Source of the DNA: Inia geoffrensis
Lineage: Eukaryota; Chordata; Mammalia; Artiodactyla; Iniidae
DNA: 64,000 nucleotides
Assembly (NCBI GenBank): GCA_036417435.1
Contig: CM070904.1
Coordinates: forward strand, 59,900,408-59,964,407
Direction of reading: 5' to 3'
Position numbers and translations under genes: made by a program. Each line of letters starts with the position of its first letter. Position 1 is the stretch's first letter. The notes below the pieces were generated by a model, which worked only from the letters and a program-made list of their open reading frames with translations, ran no database searches and had not been told where the DNA came from. Below are positions 23,521-35,100 of the stretch, in pieces.

Positions 23521-24848
23521 CAGTGATATTGGCCTGTAATTTTCTTTTTTTGTGACGTCTTTGTCTATTTTTGATATCAGGGTGATAGTGGCCTCATAGA
23601 ATGAGTTTGGGAGTTTTCCTCCCTCTGCTATATTTTGGAAGAATTTGAGAAGGATAGGTGTTAACTCTTCTCTAAGTGTTTGATAGAGTTCACCTGTGAA
23701 GCCCTGGGCTTTTGTTTGTTGGAAGACTTTTAATCACAGTCTCAATTCCAGTGCTTGTGATTGGTATGTTTATATTTTCTGTCTTCCTGGTTCCGTTTTT
23801 GGAAGGTTGTACTTTTCTAAGATTTGGTCCATTTCTTCCAGGTTGCCCATTTTATTGGCGTAGAGTTGCTGGTAGTAATCTCTCATGATCCTTTGTATTT
23901 CTGCAGTGTCAGTTGTTACTTCTTCATTTCTAATTCTATCTTCTCCGTTTTTTTCTGCTGGGTCTGGCTAATGGTTTATCAATTTTGTTTATCTTCTCAA
24001 AGAACTAGCTTTTAGTTTTATTGATCTTTGCTATTGTTTTGTTCATTTCTTTTTCATTTATTTCTGGTCTGATCTTTATGGTTTCTTTTCCTTCTGCTAA
24101 CTTTGGGTTTTATTGTTCTTCTTTCTCTAATTGCTTTAGATATAAGGTTAGATTGTTTATTTGAAAATTTTCTTGTTTCTTGAGGTAGGTTTGTATTGCT
24201 ATAAACTTCCCTCTTAGAACTGCTTTTGCTGCATCCCATAGGTTTTGGGCCATTGTGTTTTCATTGTCATTTGTTTCTAGATATTTTTTTGATTTCCTCT
24301 TTGATTTCTTCAGTGATCTCTTGGATGTTTAGTAGTGTATTGTTTAGTCTCCATATATTTGTATATTTACAGTTTTTTTCTCCAGTAATTGATATCTAGT
24401 CTCATAGAATTGTGGTTGGAAAAGATGCTTGATACGATTTCAGTTTTTTAAAATTTACCAAGTCTTGATTTGTGACGCAAGATGTGATCTATCCTGGAGA
24501 ATGTTCCGTGTGCACTTGAAAAGAAAGTGTGTTTTGTTGGTTTTGGATGGAATGTCCTCTAAATATCAGTTGTCAGTCTTGTTTAATGTGTCATTTAAAG
24601 CTTTTGTTTCCTTATTTATTTTCTGTTTGGATGATCTGTCCATTTATGTAAGTGGGGTGTTAAAGTTGCCTAGGATTATTGTGTTACTGTCAGTTTTCCC
24701 TTTTATGGCTATTAGCTTTTGCCTTATGTATTGAGGGGCTCCTATGTTGGATACATAGATATTTATAATTGTTATATCTTCTTCTTGGATTGATCCCTTG
24801 ATCATTATATAGTGTCCTTCATTGTCTCTTGTAATAGTCTTTATTTTA

Positions 24849-25151
24849 TTTTTATTTTTAATTAATTTATTTTTTTGGCTGTGTCACGTTTTCGTTGCTG
24901 TGCACAGGCTCCCTCCAGCCGCGGCGAGCATTGCGGTGCACGTGGGCTTCTCACTGCAGTGGCCCCCCCCGTTGCGGAGCATGGACTCCAGGCATGCAGG
25001 CCTCAGTAGTTGAGGCATGTGGGCTTCAGTGGTTGTGGAGCACGGGCTCAGTTGCTCCGTGGCATGTGGGATCCTCCCAGACCAGGGCCCAAACCCGTGT
25101 CTCCTGCATCAGCAGGCAGACCCTCAACCACCACATCACCAGGGAAGTCCC
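24849..25151 (-). mobile_element. CHR-type SINE
   Basis: Antisense copy in L1 ORF2. AT-rich tail on the left, 'ggctgtgtcacgttttcgtt', a body with 'cacgggctcagttgctccg', and a right head 'caccagggaagtccc'. Flanked by a perfect 14-bp duplication tagtctttatttta at 24835-24848 and 25152-25165. Confidence 0.95.
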
Positions 25152-25767
25152 TAGTCTTTATTTTAAAGTCTGTTTTGTCTGATATGAGTATTGCCACTCC
25201 AGCTTTCTTTTGATTTCCATTTGCATGGAATATCTTTTTCCATTCCCTCACTTTCATTCTGTATGAGTCCCTAGGTCTGAAGTGGGTCTCTTGTAGACAG
25301 CATATATATGGGTCTTATTTCTATATCCATTCAGCCAGTCTGTGTCTTTTGGTTGGGGCATTCAACCCATTTACATTTAAGGTAATTATTGATACATATG
25401 TATTGCCATTTTCTTAATTGTTTTGGGGTTTTTTTTGTAAGTCTCTTGTGTTCCTGCCTAGAGAAGTTTCTTTAACATTTGCTGTAAAGCTGGTTTGATT
25501 TGCTGAGTTCTCTTAGCTTTTGCTTGTCTGTAAAGCTTTTGATTTCTCTGGCGAATCTGAATGAGATCCTTCTGGGTAGAGTAGTCTTGGTTGTAGGTTT
25601 TTCCCTTTCATCACTTTAAATATATTTTGCCACTCTCTTCTGGCTTGCAGAGTTTCTGCTGAAAGATGAGCTGTTAATCTTATGGGTATTCCATTGTATA
25701 TTATTTGTTGCTTTTCCCATGCTGCTTTTAATATTATTTGTTTGTGTTAATTTGATTAATATGTGGT

Positions 25768-26169
25768 TCAGCGTGTTTCTCCTTGGGTTAATCCTGTATG
25801 GAACTCTCTGTGCGTCCTGGACTTGATTGACTGTTTCCTTTCCCATGTTGAGAAATTTTTGACTATAATCTCTTCAAATATTTTCTCAGACTCTTTCTTT
25901 TTTTTTTCTGGGACGCCTATAATTTGAATGTTGGTGCACTTAATGTTGTCCCAGAGGTCTCTGAGATTGTCCTCCATTCTTTTCATTGTTTTTTCTTTAT
26001 TTTGCTCCTCAGCAGTTATTTCCACCATTCTGTCTTCCAGGTCACTTATCCATTCTTCTGCCTCAGTTATTCTGCTGTTGATTCCTTCTAGAGTATTTTT
26101 AATTTCAGTTATTGTGTTGTTCATTACTGTTTGTTTGCTCTTTAGTTCTTCTAGGTCCTTGTTAAACAT
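25768..26169 (-). pseudogene. L1 ORF1 fragment, coiled coil and RRM start
   Basis: 133 codons of L1 ORF1p, the trimeric nucleic-acid chaperone. Heptad-rich 'KSKQTVMNNTITEIKNTLEG' and 'ITEAEEWISDLEDRMVEITA' form the end of the coiled coil; 'NLRDLWDNIKCTNIQIIGVP' begins the RRM; 'EEIIVKNFSTWERKQSIKSR' follows. The frame then breaks; the C-terminal domain continues out of frame at 25616-25846. About one third the length of a full ORF1p. Confidence 0.88.
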
Positions 26170-27393
26170 TTCTTATATTTCCTCTAGTCTATTTCTAAGA
26201 TTTTGGTTCATCTTTACTATCATTACTCTGAATTCTTTTTCAGGTCATTTGCCTATTTCCTCTTCATTTATTTGGTCCTGTGGGTTTTTATCTTGCTCCT
26301 TTGCCTGTAAGATATTTCTCTGTCTTCTCATTCTGTCTAATTTACACTATTTAAGGTCTCCTTTCCCTAGGCTGCAGGGTCGTAATTCCTCTTGCCTCTG
26401 TTCTCTGCCCCAGTAGTGAGGTTTGTCCAGTGGCTTGTGTCGGCTTCCTGATGGGGAGTGACTGGGCCTGCGTTCTGGTCGGTGGAGCTGTGTCTTTTCC
26501 CTCTGATGAGTAGGGCCGTGTCAGATGGTGTGTTTTGGGGTGTCTCTGAGCTTAGTATGACTCTAGGTAGTCTTTGTGCTGATGGGTGGGTTTCATTCCT
26601 GTCTTCTTTGTTGTTTAGTGTGAGGCATCCAGCGCTTGGAGCTGCTGGAAGTTGGTTGGAGCTGGGTCTTGGATTCAAATAGAGGCCTCCGTGAGAGCTC
26701 GCAGTGATTAATCTTCCCTGAGGCCAGGAATTCTCTAGTGATCCAGCACCCTGGACTTGGTATTCCCACCCCAGAGCCTCAGGCCCAACTTCTGGTCAAG
26801 TGACCAAGACCCCACAAGTCACTCATCCCAGCAATAAAGGGGATTTTAAAAACAAGACTAACAAAACCCCAGAGAAATGGAAAAAATAAAATGAAACAAA
26901 AGAAACAGAAAGAAGGAAACACACACACAAAAAAAAGAAACAAAAACAACCAAATAAATCAAAAAGCAAGAGAACAACCAAACAAAAGAACCCAAGAACG
27001 AAATCAAACATTTAAAAAGAAAGTTGACAAAAACGCAAAACCAAAGTAGAAAACCAGAGTGCCAACTGAAGAATGAAGTAAAGAAACTGACAAAAATGAT
27101 AAAAAAGTAAATTTAAAAAAAAGAGAGAAAGAGGAAAGAAGACAGAACAACAGAAAAGCAACATAGAAATAAAAGCGAAAAATAGAAAATAAAAGAAAAA
27201 AAAGACAAAACCCCAGAGAAATGGTAAAAACAAAATCAAACAAACGAAAGAAAAAAACAGAAACAAGGAAACACACACGTAAAAGAAACAAAAACAGAGC
27301 CAAATAAAACAAAAAGCAAAAAAACAACAGACAAACAGAAGAACCCAAGAACAAAGTCAGTTTGGATTAAAACTAGCAAAACATATTCCAGGA

Positions 27394-28464
27394 ATGCAAG
27401 GATTTTTCAATATACGCAAATCTATCAATGCGATAAACCATATTAACAAATTGAAGGAGAAAAACCATATGATCATCTCAATAGATGCAGAGAAAGCTTT
27501 TGACAAAATTCAACACCCATTTATGATAAAAACCCTGCAGAAAGTAGGCATAGAGGGAACTTTCCTCAACATAATAAAGTCCATAGATGACAGGCCCACA
27601 GCCAACATCATTCTCAATGGCAAAAAACTGAAAGCATTTCCACTAAGATCAGGAACAAGACAAGGTTGCCCACTCTCACCACTCTTATTCAACATAGTTT
27701 TGGAAGTTTTAGCCACAGCAGTCAGAGAAGAAAAGGAAATAAAAGGAATCCAAATCGGAAAAGAAGAAGTAAAGCTGTCACTGTTTGCAGATGACATGAT
27801 ACTATACATAGAGAATCCTAAAGATGCCCCCAGAAAACTACTAGAGCTAATCAATGAATTTGGTAAAGTAATAGGATACAAAATTAATGCACAGAAATCT
27901 CTGGCATTCCTATATACTAGTGATGAAAAACCTGAAAGGGAAATCAAGAAAACACTCCCATTTACCACTGCAACAAAAAGAATAAAATATCTAGGAATAA
28001 ACCTACCTACGGAGACAAAAGACCTGTATGCAGAAAATTATAAGACACTGATGAAAGAAATTAAAGATGATACAAATAGATGGAGGGATATACCATGTTC
28101 TTGGATTGGAAGAATCAACATTGTGAAAATGACTCTACTACCCAAAGCAATCTATAGATTCAATGCAATCCCTATCAAACTACCACTGGCATTTTTCACA
28201 GAACTAGAACAAAAAATTTCACAATTTGTATGGAAACACAAAAGACCCCGAATAGCCAAAGCAATCTTGAGAACGAAAAAAGGATCAGGAGGAATCAGGC
28301 TCCCTGACTTCGGACTATACTACAAAGCTACAGTAATCAAGACAGTATGGTACTGGCCCAAGAACAGAAATATAGATCAGTGGAATAGGATAGAAAGCCC
28401 AGAGATAAACCCACGCACATATGGACACCTTATCTTTGATAAAGGTGGCAGGAATATACAGTGA
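27394..28464 (+). pseudogene. L1 ORF2 RT, open up to a nonsense codon
   Basis: 356 codons with no internal stop. RT motif A region '[20 protein letters not shown]', then '[20 protein letters not shown]', the intact catalytic box '[16 protein letters not shown]', '[20 protein letters not shown]', the thumb ('[20 protein letters not shown]') and '[20 protein letters not shown]'. It ends at TGA 28462-28464, where relatives usually read Trp (CAATGG became CAGTGA). The first Met is internal; the real ORF2 start and its endonuclease domain were lost by 5' truncation. Confidence 0.93.
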
Positions 28465-28687
28465 AGAAAGGACAGCCTCTTCAATAAGTGGTGCTGGGAA
28501 AACTGGACAGGTACATGTAAAAGTATGAGATTAGATCACTCCCTAACACCATACACAAAAATAAGCTCAAAATGGATTAAAGACCTAAATGTAAGGCCAG
28601 AAACTATCAAACTCTTAGAGGAAAACATAGGCAGAACACTCTGACGTAAATCACAGCAAGATCCTTTTTGACCCACCCCCTAGAGCA

Positions 28688-29506
28688 ATGGAAATAAAAA
28701 CAAAAATAAACAAATGGGACCTAATGAAACTTCAAAGCTTTTGCACAGCAAAGGAAACCATAAACAAGACCAAAAGACATCCCTCAGAATGGGAGAAAAT
28801 ATTTGCAAATGAATCAACTGACAAAGGATTAATCTCCAAAATTTACAAGGAGCTCGTGCAGCTCAATAACAAAAAAACAAACAACCCAGTCCAAAAATGG
28901 GCAGAAAACCTAAATAGACATTTCTCCAAAGAAGATATACAGACTGCCAACAAACACATGAAAGAATGCTCAACATCATTAATCATTAGAGAAATGCAAA
29001 TCAAAACTACAATGAGATATCATCTCACACGAGTCAGAATGGCCATCATCAAAAAATCTAGAAACAATAAATGCTGGAGAGGGTGTGGAGAAAAGGGAAC
29101 CCTCTTGCACTGCTGGTGGGAATGTGAATTGGTTCAACCACTATGGAGAACAGTATGGAGGTTCCTTAAAAAACTCCAAATAGAACTACCATATGACCCA
29201 GCAATCCCACTACTGGGCATGTACCCTGAGAAAACCAAAATTCAAAAAGAGTCATGTACCAAAATGTTCATTGCAGCTCTATTTACAATAGCCCGGAGAT
29301 GGAAACAACCTAAGTGCCCATCGTCGGATGAATGGATAAAGAAGATGTGGCACATACATACAATGGAATATTACTCAGCGATAAAAAGAAACAAAATTGA
29401 GCTATTTGTAATGAGGTGGATAGACCTCGAGTCTGTCATACAGATTGAAGTAAGTCAGGAAGAGAAAGACAAATATCATATGCTAACACATATATATGGA
29501 ATTTAA
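28688..29506 (+). pseudogene. L1 ORF2 C-terminal domain, shifted frame
   Basis: 272 codons to the natural ORF2 stop. '[20 protein letters not shown]' opens the readable part, and the cysteine/histidine-rich C-terminal motif follows ('[20 protein letters not shown]'). It then reads '[20 protein letters not shown]', '[20 protein letters not shown]' and 'THIYGI'. It lies +1 relative to the upstream RT frame; an apparent 2-bp loss near 28641 ('cactctgacgtaaatcac') accounts for the shift. Confidence 0.92.
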
Positions 29507-30234
29507 GAAAAAAAAATGTTATGAAGAACCTAGGGGTAAGACAGGAATAAAGACACAGACCTACTAGAGAACGGACTTGAGGATATGGGGTGAGGGAGGG
29601 GTGAGCTGTGATAGGGCGAGGGAGGGGCATGGACATATATATACTAACAAACATAATGTAGATAGCTAGTGGGAAGCAGCCTCTTGGCACAGGGATATCG
29701 GCTCGGTGCTTTGTGACCGCCTGGAGGGGTGGGATAGGGAGGGTGGGAGGGAGGGAGACGCAAGAGGGAAGAGATATGCGAACGTGTGTATATGTATAAC
29801 TGATTCACTTTGTTACAAAGTAGAAACTGACACACCATTGTAAAGCAATTATACCCCAATAAAGATGTTAAAAAAAATTAAAAAAAAAAAAACTAGCAAA
29901 ACAACCTAAAAACAAAACCAAAGCAGTGTGCCAAGTGAAGAATAAAGCAAGGAAACAGAACAAACCGATAAAAATGATTTAAAAAATCATAAAGTAAAAT
30001 AAAATAAAAAATGAAATGAAATGAAATAAAAAGGGAAAATACACAGGACAACAGAAAAGTGAAGTAGTAATGGAAATATAAAAAAAAAGAAAAATATAAT
30101 AAAGAAAAAGAAGAAAAAGATAAGGAAGAGAACACAGAACAACAGAAAAGCAAACATAGAAACATAAGAAAAAATTTTAAATATGTTATAAAACATGGAG
30201 ATCCCAAAAGACTAAAAAAAAAAAAAAAAACTAG

Positions 30235-30290
30235 GGGCTTCCCTGGTGGCACAGTGGTTGAGAGTCTGCCTGCCAATGCAGGGGACACGG
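30235..30290 (+). mobile_element. CHR SINE, head only
   Basis: 'ggggcttccctggtggcaca' and the next 35 bases form the tRNA-derived SINE head, which breaks off after 'caggggacacgg'. The following bases (gagagcttatg...) are not SINE. Either a truncated copy or one cut by a later rearrangement. Confidence 0.85.
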
Positions 30291-30466
30291 GAGAGCTTAT
30301 GAAACTTACCCTGGATAAACTCAAGAAAGTCGGTGACAAATTCCAAATGACACGGTGTAGACATCTTTAACTTCTTTAATGATTAATATGGTTCAAATTC
30401 CCAGTGTTGCTGGCACAGTTTTGACCAGACTCTTCTAGGTGATGAGATACCATTAAGAGAGAGCAG
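30291..30466. other. Orphan non-repeat segment between two SINEs
   Basis: About 175 bp unlike the surrounding L1 5' UTR. The minus strand offers short open stretches ('STPCHLEFVTDFLEFIQGKF') and a strong splice-donor-like string, with 'atccagggtaagtttc' read on the minus strand near 30305-30320. The identity is unknown; it might be a transduced gene fragment, or L1 sequence I fail to recognise. Confidence 0.35.
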
Positions 30467-30736
30467 GGCTTGCCTGGTGGCGCAGTGGTTGAGAGTCCGC
30501 CTGCCGATGCAGGGGATGTGGTTTTGTGCCCCGGTCTGGGAAGATCCCACATGCCGCAGAGCGGCTGGGCCTGTGAGCCATGGCCGCTGAGCCTGCGCGT
30601 CCGGAGCCTGTGCTCCGCAACAGGAGAGGCCACAACAATGAGAGGCCCGTGTACCACAAAAAACAAAACAAAACACAAAAACTAAAACAACTACAAACAA
30701 CAAATAAAGAAAAAGAAACGAAAAAAAAAAAAAAGC
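30467..30736 (+). mobile_element. CHR-type SINE (cetacean subfamily)
   Basis: Nearly complete sense copy: 'ggcttgcctggtggcgcagt', 'gaagatcccacatgccgcag', 'gagccatggccgctgagcct', 'gcgcgtccggagcctgtgct', then 'gagaggcccgtgtaccac' and an A-rich tail to 30736. Same young subfamily as 9539-9748. The open frames across it are translations of the SINE, not genes. I could not find a clear flanking duplication. Confidence 0.92.
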
Positions 30737-32150
30737 CAGAACCAACAACAGAATGTATCAAAACATGATAATATTAATAGTAATAATTATGTTTTCCTGG
30801 GGTCTCTGCTGTAAGTGTCCTTGCACACACCATGATCCACAGCCCACCTCTGCTTCCCCAAGAGGCTCTCCTCTGCCTCTGGGCTGGCCTCTGGACCTGC
30901 TGTGGGCCCTGTGGGAGGCACTCAGAATCTGATCTGGCCCAGTTTCTGTGTGCGCTGCTCTCACAGTCCACAGCTGCCTGAGCTAAACCGTTTTCATTTG
31001 TGGGAACACTCATTGTCTACTCAGATATTCCATAGACATAGGGTCTACCTAGCAGATCGCGGAGGTTTAATCTGCAGCTTGTACAGCTGATGGAAAGATT
31101 TTCAATCTTCTTCCATTGTCACCCCGTCCCTGTGATTCAGCTTTGGTTTTATCCCGTCTGCGTGTTGTCCACTCACAGGAGTTTGGTCCTGAAGCTGCCT
31201 TGGATCTCTTGGGTCTCCCCCTGTGTGGACCAGGCACAGAGGTAGTATTACTGCTTAGATCGTAGGAGCCCTGGCAGCACCAAATGCGCAGGGAAGCCGG
31301 CGGCCATGGGCCAAAGATATGGCCCTAGTGAGTGCCTTTTCTGGCACATGAGAGCCAGACCTGGCTGGGGTTTTTCTGGTGCCTGGCAGCAGGCACGTGA
31401 GAGCCAGCCCTGAGCGGGATTTTTTTTTGCCCTGTAAGCAACGTGTGAGGGCCAGCTCTGAGGGGACTTTTTTTTATTGCTTGGCAGCGGCATGCAAGAG
31501 CCAGTCCTGAGTGGGCTGCTTTTATTGTCGTCGGCAGGTGCCGGCATGTGGGGAGAGAGAGGCTACAATAGTGGCTCCTCCTCCTGCGTGTGACTCAGCA
31601 ATAATGCCCTGCTTCCATAGCAGTCCCATCTTCCTCCATAGGCATTCCCTGCTGCGGATTTCCTCCCTCCCATCCCCTCAGTCCATCTCCCCAAAGCCAA
31701 CAGCAGTTCTCGCCCTGGGCCTGTTCTCCAATCCCCACATACCAGCTCCCAGCCCCTTGCACACCTGTGAACACATCCCAGTCCAGAGCACGTAGGGCTG
31801 AGGTACAGACTGTCTATTTCTCACTCTGTCCCATCTGCCACAGATCAGCCACTTCACCCTCTTCTGATAGCCTCAAATGCTTCTCTCTGTCCCAATCAAT
31901 TTCTCTGTTGGAGAGGGGGTTTCCCTGAATTCGGGAATCTCTCTGCTTCAGCTCCCCCGGCCCAGGGTGCAGGTCCCATCCCTCCGTCCTACCCAGTTAT
32001 GCAGGGATCTTCATAGCCCTTTCCAGTGTCCAAGGTCTTCTGCTAGTTTTCAGCCTGTGTTCTGTGAGAATTGATGCATCTATAGATTTATTCCTGCTGC
32101 ACCCATGGAGAGAGATGAACTCCACCTCCACCTACTCCACTGCCATCTTC
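30737..32150 (-). promoter_or_regulatory. L1 5' UTR (internal promoter region)
   Basis: The distal 5' UTR of the full-length antisense L1, GC-rich compared with its ORFs. In L1 elements this region carries an internal RNA polymerase II promoter; here that is inferred from position only. The 5' end is marked by the reverse of CAAGATGGC-like sequence at 32141-32150. Open frames within it (31511-31795, 30902-31090) have no recognisable product. Confidence 0.7.
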
Positions 32151-35100
32151 TGATCATTATTATTTTATTCCTTCTGTTGACTTTGGGGTTTTTCTGTGTG
32201 TCGGGGGGGGGGGTTTCTTCTCTTTCTAGTTATTTTAGATGGTATGTTAACTTGTTTATTTGAGATTTTTTTGTTTCTTGAGGAAGGCCTGTATCACTTA
32301 AGAACTTCCCTCTTAGAATTACTTTTGCTGCATCGCACAGAGTTTGTAAGGTTGTGTTTTCACCTTTGTTCGTCTCAGGGTATTTTCTGATTTCTTCTTT
32401 GCTTTCATCATTGACCCTTTGGTTTTTTAGTAGCATGTTGTTTAGTCTCCATGTGTTTGTTCTTTTCCCATTTTTCTTTTCATTATTGATTTCTAGTTTC
32501 ATACAGTTGTGATCAGAAAAGACGCTTGAAATAAGTTCTATCCTCTTAAATTAGTTGAGGCGTGTTTTGTGACCTAGTGTGTTGTCTATCCTAGAGAACG
32601 TTCCATGTGCACTTGGAAAGAATGTGTATTCTGGTTTTGGGGAGATGTAGTGTCCTTTAGATATCAGTTAATTCCAGCTGGTCTGTTGTGTCACTTAAGA
32701 CCTCTGTTGCCTTACTGACTTTTTGTCTGGATGATCTGTCCATTGATGTCAGCGGAGTGTTAAAATCTCCTACTATTATTGTATTATTGTCAATTTCTCC
32801 ATTTATGCCTGGTAGTATTTGTTTTATATATTTATGTTCTCCTATGTTGGATGCATATATATTGATGAGTGTAATATCCTCTTTATATATTGATCCTTTT
32901 ATTATTATATAATGCCCCTTCTTGTCTTTCTTTGTGGCCTTTGTTTATAGTCTATTTTGTTTGAGTATTGCTACCCCTGTTTTCTTGTTGTTTCCATTTG
33001 CATGAAATATCTTTTTCCATCACCTCCCTTCAGTCTCTGTCTGTCTTTCTCCCTGAGGTGAGTCTCTTGTAGGCAGCATATAGTAGATTCTTGGATTTTT
33101 ATCCATTCTGCCATTCTGCATCTTTTGATTGGAGGATTTAGTCCATTGACATTTAAAGTGATTATTGAAAACTATGTATTGCCATTTTAAACTTTGTTTT
33201 CCAGTTGTTTTTGTAGTTCTTTTTTAAAATTTTCTTTTTCTTTTTGTTCTTCCTTTTGTGGTTTGATGACTTTCTTTTGTATAATGCTTGAGCCCCTTTC
33301 TTTTTGGTTTTCGTGACCCTGTTGTTCATTTTTGATTTATAGTTACTGTGGAGATCATGTTGACCCGTGACTACATCTGATTGCTTTAAAGTGAGTCATT
33401 CAAATTCAAACACATTCTAGAAGATCTACATTTTTATACTCTCCTCCCACATTTTGTGAGTTTTGATGTCCTATTTTCATCTTCATGCTTATCCTTTTAC
33501 TGTTTATTGTAGTTATAATTATAATCACTTTTATAATTTTTTGATTGTTTTTAATCTATGTCCTGGCTTATGTAAGTGATCTTCAATCCCTTTATATAGT
33601 TGCCTTTCCTATTGTGATTTTTTCCCTTTTCTGTGGAGTCTTGCTTCTTTTCTATTTAGAGACCCTTCAATATTTCTTTTAGGGTAGGTTTGGAATTGAT
33701 GAATTCTTCTAGTTAACTTGACTGAAAAATTACTTATCTCCCCTCCTATTCTAAATGATAATCTTGATGGGTAGAGTATCCTAGGTTGTAAATTTTTCCC
33801 TTTCAGTACTCTGAATATATTATGCCACTCTCTTCTGGCCTGCAAGGTTTCTGTAGAGAAGTCAGCTGATAGCTTGTTGGGGGTTCCCTTGTAACTGACT
33901 CTTTGTTTTTCTCTTGCTGTCTTTAGAATCTTCTCTTTAACTTTTTTCATGTGTTTGGTGCGAGTCTGTTTGGAGTCACCTTTTTGGGACCCTCTGTTCT
34001 TCCTGTACCTGGATATCTGTTTCCTTCTGTAGGTTTGAGAAGTTTTCAGCCATAATTCCTTCAAATACATTTTCAATTCCCTTCACACTCTGTCTTCTCC
34101 TTCTGGGACCTCTATTATGCATAGATTGGTACGTTTTATATTATCTCATAGATCTCATATGTTGTTTTATTTTTTTTCATTTGTCTTCCTATCAGCTGTT
34201 CTGATTGGGTTATTTCCATTACTCTATCTTCCAGATCACTTATTTGTTCTCCTGTGTCATTTAGTCTGCTATGCATTGCTTCTAGATTGGTTTTTATCAT
34301 GGCAATTGAGTTATCTAATTTCGATTGGTTCCTCTTCATAGTTTCTAGTTCCTCATTACAGTGATCTGCATTTCTATCAGTAATCTTTCTTAATTCCTTT
34401 AGCATTTTCATTACCTCCTTTTTGAACTCAGGGTCTAGTAGAGATTGGTGAGGTCTGTTTCATTATTCTTTTCGGAGATTTCACTTGTTCTTTTTTAATT
34501 GAAAATAGTTCCTCTGCTTTTTCATTTTATTTAACTTTCTCCTAAATTCATAGAGACAGAGATAGTTATCTACTGTGGTCTTGAAGGGGTGTTTTATGTG
34601 GGACAGTCCTTGTATAGACTATATATGTCCAATATTTGTGATACAGGGCTGGTTTTGTGATGGATGCCAGCCACGTCTTTTCTCAGAGTGTGCTGGCCAT
34701 TATCTCCTTGATAGGGGGTGTGATTTGTGTTGTAGTATCTAGAGCCTGTGCAGGATGTGACGTGGGGCTTACTCTTTGCTCTGTGGCTGTCACTGCCCTG
34801 TTGGGGGCAGGGTTTGCTCCCTAGTTGTTGGAGTAGAAGCACTGAGGCTCAGGTTTAGTCAGGCTCCATTGCCCTTGAGTGTGTGCCCTACCTCAAAGGA
34901 GGTTATTGCTGAAGCAAGTCAGGCCTGTTCGGTCGCAGACGACCTATGCACTGCCTGTATAGGTGTCCATAGTTCTGCTCAGAACAGCCCAGGGTTGCAT
35001 CTCTTTCTCTGTTTTGTTTGTCCCAAATCTAGTGCAAAATTGTGGTGTGGAATAGGCTGTGGTTGGGAGTTGGGGCATTGTGGCTTCAGGAATTGTTGGG

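Larger units (their letters stand above)
27384..29888 (+). mobile_element. Young 5'-truncated L1
   Basis: Sense L1 starting inside ORF2 RT ('attccaggaatgcaaggatt') and ending in a complete 3' UTR ('gatatcggctcggtgctttg', 'gcaattataccccaataaag') plus an A-tail. Flanked by a perfect 15-bp duplication aaaactagcaaaaca (27369-27383 and 29889-29903). It is the best-preserved L1 in the window. Truncated on arrival, so immobile. Confidence 0.96.
26830..30230. repeat. A-rich tandem repeat (about 345 bp) in L1 5' UTR
   Basis: Purine-rich sequence on the + strand, split by the L1 at 27384-29888. 'acaaaaccccagagaaatgg' occurs at 26861 and 27205 (period 344). 'gtgccaactgaagaatgaag' at about 27060 recurs as 'gtgccaagtgaagaataaag' at about 29928, a period of about 345 once the inserted L1 and its duplicated site are removed. 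A shorter internal duplication ('gaacaacagaaaagc') lies in the right part. About two units in total. It is part of the antisense L1's 5' UTR, so it is T-rich in the L1 sense strand. Confidence 0.85.
20956..32150 (-). mobile_element. Full-length antisense L1 (with insertions)
   Basis: Left end: antisense L1 3' terminus of the cetartiodactyl type ('ggagtataattgctttacaa', 'ctaggtggtcacaaagcatc'). It runs through ORF2 (about 21400-25400) and ORF1 (about 25450-26350) into a long 5' UTR whose start, CAAGATGGC-like, is seen in reverse as 'ctccactgccatcttc' at 32135-32150. The flanks match imperfectly: ctgatagttatttctt (about 20939) against ctgatcattattatttt (about 32150), fitting a diverged target-site duplication in the older host L1. 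Insertions inside it are a CHR SINE (24849), a truncated L1 (27384) and two CHR pieces (30235, 30467). ORF2 is broken, so it is not autonomous. Confidence 0.85.

Noticed and set aside
26823..27354. Minus-strand open frames rich in Phe, Leu and Ser (62-116 codons) that look like membrane proteins
   Set aside because: They are translations of the A-rich tandem repeat; the composition is low-complexity and no start context or conserved domain is visible. The same applies to frames at 29893-30339.
30376..30768. Several overlapping frames of about 100 codons on both strands
   Set aside because: They read across a CHR SINE and its A-tail; the same peptide appears at the other SINE copies (for example 9478-9783).
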